From Lacimicrobium sp. SS2-24 (GTDB lineage Bacteria; Pseudomonadota; Gammaproteobacteria; Enterobacterales; Alteromonadaceae): a stretch of DNA of 64,000 nucleotides. The position numbers were made by a program, and so were the translations under genes. The DNA lies in NCBI RefSeq assembly GCF_002201535.1, contig NZ_NIWW01000003.1, positions 248,001 to 312,000 of the forward strand, read 5' to 3'. Below, one piece after another: positions 54,787 through 64,000 of this stretch (position 1 is its first letter; every line of letters begins with the position of its first letter). Below the pieces are notes generated by a model. It was not told the DNA's origin. It was given only the letters and a program-made list of their open reading frames with translations, and made no database searches.

Positions 54787-55397
54787 GCCAGTTGTTCGTG
54801 GGCCTGACAGGGGGCATTGGCAGCGGCAAAACTCAGGTATCAGACTTATTCACTGCCAAAGGCGTCAGCGTCATTGATGCCGACATTCTCGCCAGAGAGC
54901 TTGTCGCACCAGGTATGCCTGCACTGGCGTCTATTCGGGACAAGTTCGGCTCAGAAATCATCAATCAGGCGGGTCAACTGGACCGTCGCCGGCTAAGAGA
55001 TAGGGTATTCTCCTGCCCCGAGGACAAAGACTGGCTGGACAACCTGCTCCATCCTCTCATTCGCAAAGAACTAATGCGTCAGGCGCAAGCGGCTAGCTCT
55101 GCGTATGCCGTTCTGGCTGTGCCATTATTGATTGAAAATGGACTGCATAGTCTGATGGACCGGGTTCTTGTCATTGATGTTGATCCTCACCTACAGCTTG
55201 CTCGGGTAGTGCAACGGGATCAGGTTAGTGAGCAACAGGTTCGCCGTATTATCGCCCATCAGGCCACCCGGGAAGCACGTTTAGCCCTTGCCGATGATGT
55301 TATTAACAACAATGGTGAACTCAGTGAATTGGCTCCACAAGTAGACAAATTGCACGAAAAGTATCTGAAACTGGCTAAAATCAATGTAAAAGCTTGA
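54783..55397 (+). CDS. coaE: Dephospho-CoA kinase
   Basis: 204 aa. The P-loop is LTGGIGSGKTQVSDLF, followed by VSVIDADILARELV and RRIIAHQATREARLALADDVINNNG. It phosphorylates dephospho-CoA in the last step of CoA synthesis. The pilD-coaE-zapD-yacG order is the standard gammaproteobacterial arrangement. Confidence 0.97.
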   Translation: MSQLFVGLTGGIGSGKTQVSDLFTAKGVSVIDADILARELVAPGMPALASIRDKFGSEIINQAGQLDRRRLRDRVFSCPEDKDWLDNLLHPLIRKELMRQAQAASSAYAVLAVPLLIENGLHSLMDRVLVIDVDPHLQLARVVQRDQVSEQQVRRIIAHQATREARLALADDVINNNGELSELAPQVDKLHEKYLKLAKINVKA

Positions 55398-55469
55398 ATT
55401 AAGAACGCTTTTACGTTGTAGTTCCAGAAGTAGACATGCGGCACCCGTCACCGGCAATGAGGTAATCGA

Positions 55470-56222
55470 ATGAACCAGGCTGTTTTTGAATTTCCGCTCA
55501 ACGAGAAGGTTCGCACCTATCTGCGTCTTGAGCAGCTATTCAAACAACTGGGGCAAGCAGATGGTGCTCAGGAAGACTGGCAATATGTCAAATTTATCGA
55601 GTCGCTGTTCACCTTACAGGATCTTGCCGAACGGGTGGACATACGCAATGATCTACTCAAAGACATTGACCTGCACGAGAAAAACCTCGACCACTGGGCA
55701 CAGCACCCCAATATTGATCTGGCCGCACTGGAGCAGGCCAAAGTCACGGTGACTGAGCTAAGAGACGCGCTTAAAAGCGCGAAGAAATTTGGCTCGGCGC
55801 TCAAGGAAGAGAAGTTTCTGATGTCAATCCGCCAGCGTTTCTTTATTCCCGGGGGCGCCTGCAGCTTTGATTTGCCCAACCTGCATTACTGGTTACGGCA
55901 ACCACAAACCTACAAACAAAAGATGTTACAGGGCTGGCTGAGTGAGTTTTCGCTGATGAAGCGGGCCATCGAATTAACCTTGTCATTCTTAAGAGAGCGT
56001 GGGCGTTTCGAACAGGTAGAGGCAGAAAAAGGCTTTTACCAAGGGGTTGCAGACGACAAAAACGAAATGATCCGCGTATACTGCCAGACCGATCAAGGCT
56101 ACTTCCCCACGCTGAGTGGGAATAAGTACCGCTATGCCATACGATTCATGTTTTTCAATCCCGAAGAAGCGGGGCAAGTGGCCATGGAGTCACTGGTCAG
56201 CTTTAAGCTTGCCTGCTGCTGA
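55470..56222 (+). CDS. zapD: Cell division protein ZapD
   Basis: 250 aa. It begins FEFPLNEKVRTYLRLEQLFKQL and contains IRQRFFIPGGACSFDLPNLHYWL, both ZapD (YacF) signatures. The protein is cytoplasmic and crosslinks FtsZ filaments in the division ring. It lies between coaE and yacG. Confidence 0.96.
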   Translation: MNQAVFEFPLNEKVRTYLRLEQLFKQLGQADGAQEDWQYVKFIESLFTLQDLAERVDIRNDLLKDIDLHEKNLDHWAQHPNIDLAALEQAKVTVTELRDALKSAKKFGSALKEEKFLMSIRQRFFIPGGACSFDLPNLHYWLRQPQTYKQKMLQGWLSEFSLMKRAIELTLSFLRERGRFEQVEAEKGFYQGVADDKNEMIRVYCQTDQGYFPTLSGNKYRYAIRFMFFNPEEAGQVAMESLVSFKLACC

Positions 56223-56249
56223 TTACTCGACCAACTACGAACCAAACCA

Positions 56250-56483
56250 ATGAAAGTCAATTGTCCAACCTGTAATAAAGACGTGGAATGGGGTGAAGTC
56301 AGTCCCTATCGTCCATTTTGTAGTAAAAAGTGCCAGTTAATCGATTTGGGAGAATGGGCGAACGAAGAAAAAGCCATTCCGGTGAAAGATTCACAGCAAG
56401 GTGCCATGGGCACTGAGATGGATATTGAGGAAATTGAAGCCATGCTGAGTAAGCAGGAGCAGGACTTCTTTAAACCTTCCTGA
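56250..56483 (+). CDS. yacG: DNA gyrase inhibitor YacG
   Basis: 77 aa with the zinc motif [36 protein letters not shown], the hallmark of YacG, and an acidic C-terminus. E. coli YacG binds GyrB and inhibits gyrase. In E. coli the next genes are mutT and secA; here dxs, ispA, xseB, pomAB and thiI lie between. Confidence 0.94.
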   Translation: MKVNCPTCNKDVEWGEVSPYRPFCSKKCQLIDLGEWANEEKAIPVKDSQQGAMGTEMDIEEIEAMLSKQEQDFFKPS

Positions 56484-56578
56484 AGGTACCACTGCCCTTA
56501 ACGGCCCGTGCTGAGCTTAAACCTGCTTGGAGTGCTGGCTCAGTTTTCCGGCTGACAAGCTTTAAGCTCCCTAATCAT

Positions 56579-58447
56579 TCAGGCTTTTTCTACAAACGTA
56601 CGGATCTGCTCAAGGATGCCCGGGCCATCAATTTTTAGCTCTGCGTACATTTGTTGCTGCGTCCCCTGCATAATAAACTGATCCGGTAAACCTAGTTTCA
56701 GCATCTGACAACCAAGCTTTTGTGAATGCAAATACTCACTTACTGCACTGCCAGCGCCGCCCATCACTGCACCATCTTCAATAGTGACAATAACCTGATG
56801 TTGTTCGGCCAACTGATTCAGTAGCGCCTCATCCAGCGGTTTGACAAATTTCATATCCGCTACAGTGGCATCTATCTCTTCTGCCGCCTCAAGGGCACCA
56901 GGCAGCAGCGTACCAAAATTGAGAATGGCGATACTGCGGCCCTTACGCAACACCTCGCCTTTACCTAAAGGCAGAGACGTCATGGTGTCCTGCACCGGTG
57001 TACCGCATCCCTGACCTCGCGGGTAACGCACCGCGACCGGCTGATTCAGCTGATACCCGGTGTACAGCATTTGCCTGCATTGATTTTCATCACTAGGCGT
57101 CATGATAATCATGTTGGGAATACAGCGCATGAAGGGAATATCAAATGCCCCCTGATGGGTCGGACCATCTGCGCCCACAATACCCGCACGATCAATTGCC
57201 AGTAATACCGGTAGATTCTGCAGGGCAATGTCATGAATAAGCTGGTCATAGGCACGCTGCAAAAATGTGGAATAGATGGCTACAACGGGTTTAAGACCGT
57301 CTTTAGCCAGTCCGGCGGCGAACGTCAGGGCGTGCTGTTCGGCAATGGCCACATCAAAATATTGCTCTGGAAAACGTTGAGAAAAGGCCACCATACCAGA
57401 GCCTTCACGCATGGCAGGCGTGATGGCCATGAGTTTGTCATCCTGCTCAGCCATATCACACAACCAGTTGCCAAAAACCTGAGAAAAGGTTGGACCAGAG
57501 GCTTTAGATTTGGGCAACGAGCTTTGTGCCGGATCAAACTTTGGCACCGCATGATAATTAATAGGATCCTGCTCCGCCCGTTCGTAGCCCTTACCTTTTT
57601 TGGTAACAATATGCAGTAAATTGGGACCCGACAGCTTGCGCATATTTCGCAGGGTATCTACCAGACCATTAACATCATGGCCATCGATAGGGCCAATGTA
57701 ATTGATGCCCAGCTCCTCAAATATGGTACCAGGCACCACCATACCCTTGATATGTTCCTCCGCCCTGCTGGCGAATTCCTTTATGGGTGGTACATTGCTC
57801 AAAAGCTTTTTTCCGCCATCGCGGATAGAATTAAAGAAACGCCCGGTCAGTAAGCGCGCAAGATGACTGTTCAGTGCGCCCACATTCTCTGAAATCGACA
57901 TTTCATTATCATTTAGCACCAGCAGCAGATCTTTATCGATATCTCCTGCATGATTCATGGCTTCAAAGGCCATACCGGCAGTCAGCGCACCGTCTCCAAT
58001 GACCGCAACGACTTTCCTGTCGCGTCCCTCTTTTTCTGCCGCTACAGCCATGCCCAATGCGGCACTGATTGAAGTCGAGGAGTGTCCAACCGCAAAGGTG
58101 TCGTATTCACTCTCCGGGGGCCATGGGAAAGGGTGCAACCCGTCTTTCTGGCGAATACTCGGCATCCTTTCACGACGGCCGGTGAGAATTTTATGGGGAT
58201 ACGCCTGATGCCCGACATCCCAAATCAGCCGGTCAAAAGGCGTGTTATAGACATAATGCAGCGCGACGGTGAGCTCAACGGTACCGAGTCCTGACGCAAA
58301 ATGACCACTGCTTTGACTGACACTGGCAAGCAAATACTGGCGCAACTCATTGGCAAACTGACGTAATTTTTCCTGCGGCAACTTACGCAGCTGAGCAGGG
58401 TCATCTGCCAGCGACAACGTCGGGTAGTGGGCTAAATCCAGAGTCAT
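56579..58447 (-). CDS. dxs: 1-Deoxy-D-xylulose-5-phosphate synthase
   Basis: 622 aa from the ATG at 58447; the frame runs 14 codons further without support. The thiamine diphosphate motif is [20 protein letters not shown] ... [12 protein letters not shown]. Also present are [12 protein letters not shown] and the transketolase-like [17 protein letters not shown]. It condenses pyruvate and glyceraldehyde 3-phosphate, the first step of the MEP isoprenoid pathway. It follows ispA by 10 bp in an xseB-ispA-dxs operon. Confidence 0.97.
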   Translation of the reverse strand: MTLDLAHYPTLSLADDPAQLRKLPQEKLRQFANELRQYLLASVSQSSGHFASGLGTVELTVALHYVYNTPFDRLIWDVGHQAYPHKILTGRRERMPSIRQKDGLHPFPWPPESEYDTFAVGHSSTSISAALGMAVAAEKEGRDRKVVAVIGDGALTAGMAFEAMNHAGDIDKDLLLVLNDNEMSISENVGALNSHLARLLTGRFFNSIRDGGKKLLSNVPPIKEFASRAEEHIKGMVVPGTIFEELGINYIGPIDGHDVNGLVDTLRNMRKLSGPNLLHIVTKKGKGYERAEQDPINYHAVPKFDPAQSSLPKSKASGPTFSQVFGNWLCDMAEQDDKLMAITPAMREGSGMVAFSQRFPEQYFDVAIAEQHALTFAAGLAKDGLKPVVAIYSTFLQRAYDQLIHDIALQNLPVLLAIDRAGIVGADGPTHQGAFDIPFMRCIPNMIIMTPSDENQCRQMLYTGYQLNQPVAVRYPRGQGCGTPVQDTMTSLPLGKGEVLRKGRSIAILNFGTLLPGALEAAEEIDATVADMKFVKPLDEALLNQLAEQHQVIVTIEDGAVMGGAGSAVSEYLHSQKLGCQMLKLGLPDQFIMQGTQQQMYAELKIDGPGILEQIRTFVEKA

Positions 58448-58457
58448 GAGATCGTTT

Positions 58458-59354
58458 CTAGTGGTTCCGATGAATGATGTAGTCCGCAAAGGACGCCAGT
58501 GAAGAGGTATTGTAGGGCAAAGCGTTCAAGGCTTGAAGCGCTTCTTGATAAAGCTTTTCAGTGAGCGTCCGGGCACCGTCGAGTCCCAGCAGCGACGGAT
58601 AGGTACTTTTATTCAACAACACGTCTGAGCCCTGCGGTTTGCCGAGTGTCTGCGTATCAGCGGTAATGTCGAGAATATCGTCCTGTACCTGAAACGCCAG
58701 ACCAATGGCCGCCGCATAGGCAGATAGCTGTTCCAGCTCCGCCGTTTTGATGCCGGCCATGGTCGCTGGCATCAGCAACGCAGCCTGCAACAATGCGCCT
58801 GTTTTGCTGTTATGCAGCACTTCAAGTTCCGTCAGGGTGATGGCTTTATCTGTGGCGGCCAAATCCAGCGCCTGGCCACCGCACATACCGAGGTACCCGG
58901 ATGATCTTGCCAGAATCGCCATCATCTCGGCGCGACAATCCCTTTGCCCATTGGCAAAGGTCATATTACTCAGCACCTCAAAGGCCATGGCCTGCAGCGC
59001 ATCACCCGCCAGAATCGCCATTGCTTCACCGAAGACCACGTGACAGGTTGGCTTACCTCGACGTAACTCATCATTATCCATTGAAGGCAGATCATCGTGG
59101 ATCAGCGAATAGCTGTGAATGCACTCCAGTGCTACTGCCGGCCCATCGAGCCGTTCAGACGGAATACCCAGCATGTCTCCACATGCATAGAGCAGTGCCG
59201 GGCGTACGCGTTTTCCGCCGTTGAGCACGGCATATCCCATCGCTTCTTTGAGCTTGGGTGCCACATCTGGCAATCTGGCAATGTACTGCTCAAGCGCCCC
59301 ATTCACCCGCTGTTGATATAGGCCAAACTGCTCCAGCCAGGCTTCCTGGGTCAC
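58458..59354 (-). CDS. ispA: Farnesyl diphosphate synthase
   Basis: 298 aa from a GTG that overlaps the xseB stop (GTGA). The first Asp-rich motif is [20 protein letters not shown], and the second is [23 protein letters not shown]. It joins isopentenyl diphosphate units to geranyl and farnesyl diphosphate. It is the middle gene of xseB-ispA-dxs. Confidence 0.97.
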   Translation of the reverse strand: MTQEAWLEQFGLYQQRVNGALEQYIARLPDVAPKLKEAMGYAVLNGGKRVRPALLYACGDMLGIPSERLDGPAVALECIHSYSLIHDDLPSMDNDELRRGKPTCHVVFGEAMAILAGDALQAMAFEVLSNMTFANGQRDCRAEMMAILARSSGYLGMCGGQALDLAATDKAITLTELEVLHNSKTGALLQAALLMPATMAGIKTAELEQLSAYAAAIGLAFQVQDDILDITADTQTLGKPQGSDVLLNKSTYPSLLGLDGARTLTEKLYQEALQALNALPYNTSSLASFADYIIHRNH

Positions 59355-59599
59355 TGAGGTGGCTCTTCTTCAAAGGGCACCAACGTCGACTGCCCCTGCT
59401 GAGCAACCAGTTTCTGTACTTTTTGCTCAGCCTGCTGCAGCCGTGCCTGACTGACACGGGTTAACTCAACACCTCGTTCAAATTTCTGCAAAGCCTGCTC
59501 CAGTGGCAACTCTCCCTGCTCCATTTGTTCTACAATGTGCTCAAGTTCTTTGAGCGCGTCTTCGAAGCTTAAATTTTCATTTTTTTTGCGGCTTGTCAT
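59351..59599 (-). CDS. xseB: Exodeoxyribonuclease VII small subunit
   Basis: 82 aa. The family core is LSFEDALKELEHIVEQMEQGELPLEQALQKFERGVELTRVSQARLQQAEQKV, a helical hairpin that binds XseA. It is the first gene of the operon with ispA, and the stop overlaps the ispA start. Confidence 0.95.
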   Translation of the reverse strand: MTSRKKNENLSFEDALKELEHIVEQMEQGELPLEQALQKFERGVELTRVSQARLQQAEQKVQKLVAQQGQSTLVPFEEEPPQ

Positions 59600-59659
59600 A
59601 GCTAGAAGTTAGTGTCGTTTATGTGTGAAGGAAACCGAACAGGCGAGACCTGACAGTGC

Positions 59660-59686
59660 TTGGCACCTTACCGGAGGGGCTATAAT
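59660..59686 (+). promoter_or_regulatory. Candidate promoter upstream of pomAB
   Basis: TTGGCA, 15 bases, TATAAT on the plus strand, about 210 bases before pomA. The spacing is slightly short but the -10 is perfect. The 296-bp region between xseB and pomA must also carry the xseB promoter on the other strand. Confidence 0.5.
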
Positions 59687-59895
59687 GGGTCAAACACTTT
59701 TGATAGCCCTTTAGAATTATGTCCGTGTGTCGATAAATTGGTGAAATATCTCAATCACTTATCTAATTCACAAGAAACCGGTAAGTGACCACCAGACTTG
59801 TTGCCGGGCTATGAAATAGGGCAATATGTTACCTGTAGCACGAGTCTTACAGGTGCTGGATGACTCAGTAACCAGGGTTTTTAGGGGAGAACAGT

Positions 59896-60660
59896 GTGGA
59901 TTTAGCAACCCTGATCGGCATGTTAGGCGCCTTTGGCTTTATTATTATGGCCATGGTGCTCGGTGGCGACATTATGATGTTCGTCAATGTGCCGTCCATT
60001 CTGATCGTATTTGGCGGTTCCATTTTCGTGGTCATGACGTCATACACGCTAGGGCAGTTTTTTACCGCCGGGAAAATAGCGGCCAAAGCCTTTATGTTCA
60101 AAATTGAGTCTCCGGAAGAGCTGATTGAAAAAATCGTGGAAATGGCCGATGCGGCCCGCAAAGGCGGCTTTCTGGCCCTCGAAGAGGCGGAAATTAACAA
60201 TGGGTTTATGCAAAAAGGCGTGGATATGCTGGTCGACGGCCACGACGTTGATGTGGTCAGAGGCACCCTGGCAAAAGACATTTCCATGACCTCAGAGCGG
60301 CATGAGTTTGGCGCCTCAATCTTTAAGACACTCGGTGATGTAGCGCCCGCTATGGGTATGATCGGTACACTGATCGGTCTGGTGGCAATGCTTTCCAACA
60401 TGGACGATCCTAAAGCCATCGGTCCGGCGATGGCCGTTGCCTTGTTGACCACACTCTATGGCGCCTTCTTTGCCAACGTCATCGCCCTGCCAATTGCCAA
60501 CAAACTCATTAACCGGGCCGAGCAGGAAAAGCTCAATCAGAGCGTGGTGCTCGATGGCATTCTGGGGATTGCAGACGGACAGAACCCCCGCGTCATAGAA
60601 GGACTGCTTAAGAACTACCTGGCAGCGAATAAACGCAATGCGGGCGAACCGGATGAATAA
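59896..60660 (+). CDS. pomA: Flagellar motor stator protein PomA/MotA family
   Basis: 254 aa from a GTG preceded by AGGGGAGA. It starts VDLATLIGMLGAFGFIIMAMVLGG as in PomA. The TM3-TM4 region is FKTLGDVAPAMGMIGTLIGLVAMLSNMDDPKAIGPAMAVALLTTLYGAFFANV, with the conserved prolines. The cytoplasmic loop has charged residues that push on the rotor. With PomB it makes a (probably Na+-driven) stator. It is followed by pomB after 5 bp. Confidence 0.95.
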   Translation: MDLATLIGMLGAFGFIIMAMVLGGDIMMFVNVPSILIVFGGSIFVVMTSYTLGQFFTAGKIAAKAFMFKIESPEELIEKIVEMADAARKGGFLALEEAEINNGFMQKGVDMLVDGHDVDVVRGTLAKDISMTSERHEFGASIFKTLGDVAPAMGMIGTLIGLVAMLSNMDDPKAIGPAMAVALLTTLYGAFFANVIALPIANKLINRAEQEKLNQSVVLDGILGIADGQNPRVIEGLLKNYLAANKRNAGEPDE

Positions 60661-60665
60661 CACCG

Positions 60666-61598
60666 ATGGCTGATCATCAAGACGAATGTCCAAAGTGTCC
60701 CCCTCCCGGCCTGCCCGCCTGGATGGCGACATTTGCCGATCTGATGTCACTGTTGATGTGCTTTTTCGTGTTATTGCTGGCCTTTTCCGAAATGGATGTG
60801 CTGAAATTTAAACAAATTGCCGGCTCCATGAAATTTGCCTTCGGCGTGCAAAACAAAATTGAAGTGAAAGACATTCCTAAGGGCACCAGTGTCATTGCCA
60901 TGGAGTTTCGTCCCGGTAAGCCCGACCCCACACCCATAGAAAACATTCAGCAGCAAACCATCGAAATGACACAGCAAATGCTGGAATTTGAGGCCGGGGA
61001 AGAAGACTCCGCCGGAGGACGGCAAAAGCAACGAGGTACACAGCGTGGCGGGAAATCCCAGCAAACCGCCCAGGCATCCCCGAGCGCCGCCAGTGCTCAG
61101 GCTGCCAGTGAACAAACCAGCGAGCAGATGAAAAAGATTGCTCAGGAGCTGGAACAACAGATTATGGACGGTGCCATCGAAATGGAATCGCTGGGTCAGC
61201 AGATTACTATCCGCATCAAAGAAAATGGCGCCTTCTCGGCGGGTTCGGCATTCTTACAGCCTCAGTTCATTCCGGTGCTGCGCAAAGTCGGAAGACTTCT
61301 GGTGGATATTCCCGGTACCATCGAAGTCTCAGGGCACAGCGACAACCAGCAAATATCCAATGAGTTGTATCGCTCCAACTGGGATCTCTCGGCGCAAAGA
61401 GCGGTGGCAGTGGCAGAGGCCATGCGCGGTGCTGAAGGGTTTGATGAATCCCGCATGTCTGTTGTTGGCATGGCAGATACCCGCCCTCTGGCTGACAATA
61501 ACACCGCTGAGGGGCGGGGCCAGAACCGCCGGGTGGAAATCACTATCAATCAGGGAGAAGCCATGGAGGCCGGTCCCATCTCAATTGTCGAGCCCTGA
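60666..61598 (+). CDS. pomB: Flagellar motor stator protein PomB/MotB family
   Basis: 310 aa. The single membrane helix (WMATFADLMSLLMCFFVLLLAFSEMD) carries the ion-binding Asp25. A Gln/Ser/Ala-rich linker at about 110-155 is followed by an OmpA-like peptidoglycan-binding domain (IEVSGHSDNQQISNELYRSNWDLSAQRAVAVAEAM ... GRGQNRRVEI). Similarity to Vibrio PomB in the helix favours Na+ coupling, but this is inferred. Confidence 0.95.
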   Translation: MADHQDECPKCPPPGLPAWMATFADLMSLLMCFFVLLLAFSEMDVLKFKQIAGSMKFAFGVQNKIEVKDIPKGTSVIAMEFRPGKPDPTPIENIQQQTIEMTQQMLEFEAGEEDSAGGRQKQRGTQRGGKSQQTAQASPSAASAQAASEQTSEQMKKIAQELEQQIMDGAIEMESLGQQITIRIKENGAFSAGSAFLQPQFIPVLRKVGRLLVDIPGTIEVSGHSDNQQISNELYRSNWDLSAQRAVAVAEAMRGAEGFDESRMSVVGMADTRPLADNNTAEGRGQNRRVEITINQGEAMEAGPISIVEP

Positions 61599-61907
61599 GT
61601 ACCCGGCTATTTGCTTACCCGAATTGGGGATCAGGGCAAGGTTTGCTATAATCCGCGCACTTTTTTGCCGGACCTGGTCCTGGCGACGACACCCTAATGA
61701 CTCCACTGCGTTGTGGCACTCTTTGCAGCCATTGTAGCAAAGGGTCATGCAGACGCAGTCGGACTGCGGATATTGAATGCCAGATGGGCTTCTCTATCCA
61801 CAATCCAGCGTGTTGTTCAGACCTGCCAGACCTGCACCAGACGCACTACTTGAGGAACTCAGATGTTCCATCGCAAGGCGTGTTTGCTCCGCGTTTAGGT
61901 ACCCATT
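61599..61907 (+). promoter_or_regulatory. thiI promoter and long leader (309 bp)
   Basis: A strong sigma-70 promoter is visible: TTGGGG (61624-61629), 17 bases, TATAAT (61647-61652). It predicts a start near 61660 and a leader of about 250 bases before thiI. The leader has a Cys-rich 79-codon frame (61697-61936) that runs into thiI out of frame and has no good ribosome site. I see no TPP-riboswitch (THI box) sequence. What the long leader does is unknown. Confidence 0.65.
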
Positions 61908-63368
61908 ATGAAGTATATTCTCAAATTGCATCCTGAAATCACGATTAAGAGTGACTCAGTAAGACGCCGCTTTACCCGTATTCTGGAATCGAATATTCGC
62001 AACATCTTTAAAGCCTATGACTTTAAAATTGCACTGTGGAATCGCTGGGACAAGTTGGTGCTTGAGCCTAAAACCGAGGCCCCGGAAGATATCCGTCGCC
62101 TGCTTGATCAGTTAAAACGCATCCCAGGTATCGAACAGTGCCTGCAAGTCAAGCAAAGCACCTACACGGACTTACATGACATTTATGAACAGGTCAAAGC
62201 GGTATGGGGCGACAAGCTCGTGGGCAAGCGCTTTGCCGTTAAGGTGCGGCGCAGAGGCAAGCATGAATTCAGCTCCATCGATGTCGCCCGCTACGTGGGG
62301 GGTGGTCTCAATCAACACTGTCAGACCGCCGGGGTCGATTTGAAGCACCCTGAAGTGCTGATTGAACTGGAAGTGGACAAGGATCAGTTGCTACTGATCA
62401 ACGACAGATTCAAATGTCTCGGTGGTATGCCATTGCCCACCCAGGAGGACGTTGTTTCACTGATTTCCGGTGGCTTTGATTCTGGCGTATCCAGCTACCA
62501 GATGATCCGTCGTGGTGCACGCACACATTATTGTTTCTTTAACCTTGGCGGAACGGAGCACGAAATTGCTGTGAAGCAGGTTGCCTGCTATTTGTGGCAA
62601 CGCTACGGTGCCTCCCATAAAGTGAAGTTTGTCAGTGTCAATTTTGAACCTGTGGTGGCACAGATTCTTGAAAAAGTAGACAACGGTCTGATGGGTGTGG
62701 TGCTCAAGCGTCTGATGTTGCAGGCGGCCACGATTGTGGCCGATAACCTGGCGGTATCTACGCTGGTCACTGGTGAAGCCATGGGGCAGGTATCCAGTCA
62801 GACCCTGTCCAATCTTGCGGTGATCGACAGAGCCACCGACAAGCTGGTATTACGTCCGTTAATCTGCATGGACAAATCAGAGATTATCAGTCTCGCCAGA
62901 GAAATCGGCACCGAAGATCTGAGTAAGAGTATTCCGGAATATTGTGGTGTTATTTCCAACAAGCCCACGGTTAAAGCCGATTTAGCCCTGGTAGAAGCAC
63001 AACAGGCTCTGATAGAACCCGGTCTGATTGAAGCAGTGGTCAGAGCCTCAAATGTATTGGATATGCGACGGATTGCCAAAGACGCACAAGAGGAAGTCCG
63101 CGAAGTAGAGACTTGTGAGTCTTTACCGGTAGAGGCGGTGATTATCGATATCCGCAGCCCGGAGGAGGAAGAACGGGCACCCCTTGAGGCCTCGGGCAAA
63201 GAGGTGATACATCTACCTTTTTATCGTCTCTCCACCCGCTTTGGCGATCTTGATCAGCAGCGCCAGTATTATCTGTACTGTGATCGTGGAGTGATGAGCA
63301 GAATGCAGGCCTTGTTGCTACATGAGCAGGGCTTTAGCAGTGTGAAAGTGTATCGCCCTAAGCAGTAG
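61908..63368 (+). CDS. thiI: tRNA 4-thiouridine synthase / thiamine thiazole sulfur carrier enzyme
   Basis: 486 aa, the long gammaproteobacterial form. A THUMP domain is at about 60-165. The PP-loop is SLISGGFDSGVSSYQM, and a C-terminal rhodanese domain has its catalytic Cys in YYLYCDRGVMSRMQALLL. It adenylates uridine 8 of tRNA and inserts sulfur, and passes sulfur to the thiazole of thiamine. It has its own promoter after pomB. Confidence 0.97.
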   Translation: MKYILKLHPEITIKSDSVRRRFTRILESNIRNIFKAYDFKIALWNRWDKLVLEPKTEAPEDIRRLLDQLKRIPGIEQCLQVKQSTYTDLHDIYEQVKAVWGDKLVGKRFAVKVRRRGKHEFSSIDVARYVGGGLNQHCQTAGVDLKHPEVLIELEVDKDQLLLINDRFKCLGGMPLPTQEDVVSLISGGFDSGVSSYQMIRRGARTHYCFFNLGGTEHEIAVKQVACYLWQRYGASHKVKFVSVNFEPVVAQILEKVDNGLMGVVLKRLMLQAATIVADNLAVSTLVTGEAMGQVSSQTLSNLAVIDRATDKLVLRPLICMDKSEIISLAREIGTEDLSKSIPEYCGVISNKPTVKADLALVEAQQALIEPGLIEAVVRASNVLDMRRIAKDAQEEVREVETCESLPVEAVIIDIRSPEEEERAPLEASGKEVIHLPFYRLSTRFGDLDQQRQYYLYCDRGVMSRMQALLLHEQGFSSVKVYRPKQ

Positions 63369-63428
63369 CCACAATTGCAACGGGGAGGACAGACAAAGCC
63401 GCGATCTGACAATAGGTGGCAGCCTTTG

Positions 63429-63839
63429 TCATGGCGAGTCATTAAGCTCATCACGCTGCAGTTTTTCAATAATTGCGACGTTGGCCTGAGGAAACTCGTA
63501 ATCGGTCAGTACGCTTAATGGCACCCACCGGCCTGTTTGTCCTTCCCGCCCATGAGGCTCTCCTTGGTAATCCCGCACCAGAAACACCTCCAGTTCGACA
63601 ACCTTGTCACCGTAGTCATGGCGTATGGTCATAAAGGGCTCTGCATCGGTCACGCGTATCCCGGTTTCTTCCTGGAGCTCTCTCCTCAGGGCTTGTTGTG
63701 CTGGCTCCCCGGGTTCACACTTGCCTCCGGGAAACTCCCATTTACCACCCTGATGCTGGTCCGCCTTGCGCAGCGTAATGAACGTAGACTGCGCCTTCAG
63801 GATCACTCCCACTGCAACGCTTATGTGTTTGACTGTCAT
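63429..63839 (-). CDS. mutT: 8-oxo-dGTP diphosphatase MutT
   Basis: 136 aa from the ATG at 63839. The Nudix box is GGKCEPGEPAQQALRRELQEETGI (GX5EX7REUXEEXGU pattern complete). Upstream is HISVAVGVILKAQSTFITLRKADQHQGGKWEFPG, as in MutT. It hydrolyses 8-oxo-dGTP to prevent A:T to C:G changes. It lies downstream of secA on the same strand, as in E. coli, separated by a terminator. Confidence 0.95.
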   Translation of the reverse strand: MTVKHISVAVGVILKAQSTFITLRKADQHQGGKWEFPGGKCEPGEPAQQALRRELQEETGIRVTDAEPFMTIRHDYGDKVVELEVFLVRDYQGEPHGREGQTGRWVPLSVLTDYEFPQANVAIIEKLQRDELNDSP

Positions 63840-63856
63840 GCAAATACCCAAAAAGC

Positions 63857-63878
63857 AAAGGCCGGAAAACCGGCCTTT
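63857..63878. terminator. Terminator between secA and mutT
   Basis: Perfect 9-bp stem AAAGGCCGG/CCGGCCTTT with an AAAA loop. The A/T ends make it usable in both directions. It separates secA from mutT, so mutT probably depends on readthrough or a nearby promoter. Confidence 0.88.
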
Positions 63879-63907
63879 AAATAACGTGTTGTCCGATAAA
63901 CCCTATA

Positions 63908-64000
63908 TCAGGAGAGCTTACCGTGACATTGCTTATACTTCTTACCGGACCCACAGGGGCACGGCTCATTACGACCGACTTTCTGCCCTTCACGGAACTG
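63908..64000 (-). CDS. secA: Protein translocase subunit SecA, C-terminal end
   Basis: Only the last 30 codons are inside the window. They read [19 protein letters not shown] then [11 protein letters not shown] and stop. This is the zinc-binding C-terminal tail of SecA (C-x-C-x8-CH) that binds SecB and lipids. The rest lies beyond the right edge. Position next to mutT fits the conserved secA-mutT pair. Confidence 0.95.
   Translation of the reverse strand, partial: QFREGQKVGRNEPCPCGSGKKYKQCHGKLS

Noticed and set aside
61697-61936. Cys-rich 79-codon frame before thiI as a real gene
   Set aside because: It has no ribosome site and overlaps thiI out of frame. It is kept only as a possibility in the leader finding.

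Overview
The window reads as a chromosome segment of a marine-type gammaproteobacterium of the order Alteromonadales (Alteromonadaceae-like; I cannot fix the genus from sequence alone). The reasons are the gene content and order: ampD-ampE-pdhR-aceE-aceF-lpd beside nadC-pilA-pilC-pilD-coaE-zapD-yacG, the Na+-type motor genes pomA-pomB, dxs-ispA-xseB, thiI, mutT-secA, a DUF3545 gene, acnB, a PEP-CTERM protein, and a thrABC operon with a leader peptide. Coding density is high. I see no rRNA, tRNA, CRISPR array, prophage or intact insertion sequence.

Layout. 0-7.2 kb: a cut-off ParA-like ATPase, a membrane diguanylate cyclase, a periplasmic cyclophilin with a 409-bp partial duplicate flanking a helical-repeat protein, a coupled GNAT/NYN pair and a GAF histidine kinase. 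7.2-14 kb: DUF3545 gene, then thrL-thrA-thrB-thrC-ung on the minus strand with a Thr/Ile attenuator, preceded by a lone receiver protein. 14-18 kb: aceK, a MAPEG protein, a PLP enzyme and an AsmA-like protein. 18-20 kb: a small AT-rich accessory patch with a PEP-CTERM protein and a badly decayed reverse transcriptase that itself carries a 71-bp insertion. 20-30 kb: DUF4870, DUF192, a class I-like HMG-CoA reductase, acnB, a TPR lipoprotein, a PAS chemoreceptor, HDOD and DUF1289 proteins. 30-33 kb: an AMP-phosphorylase-like gene overlapping a PRPP-synthetase-like gene, behind a near-textbook FNR class II promoter. 32.8-41 kb: a Cus-type metal efflux block (cusA, adaptor, CopL-like, PepSY), a solitary exbD and a TonB-dependent receptor. 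41-48 kb: the pyruvate dehydrogenase cluster with PdhR-type operators. 48-56.5 kb: ampE/ampD, an aspartyl protease, nadC, and a pil cluster from which pilB is missing. 56.5-64 kb: isoprenoid genes, motor stator genes, thiI, mutT and the 3' end of secA.

How it fits together. Most of the window is core metabolism: threonine synthesis, the glyoxylate/TCA switch (aceK, acnB), pyruvate oxidation, NAD and CoA synthesis, MEP-pathway isoprenoids, peptidoglycan recycling, motility and type IV pili. The best candidate for a little-described system is the two-gene nucleotide module at 30.2-32.7 kb. It pairs an archaeal-style AMP phosphorylase with a divergent PRPP synthetase under apparent anaerobic (FNR) control. 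Other points of interest are the direct repeats at 2.1 and 3.9 kb, the reverse transcriptase relic, HMG-CoA reductase in an organism that also has the MEP pathway, and the split pil cluster.
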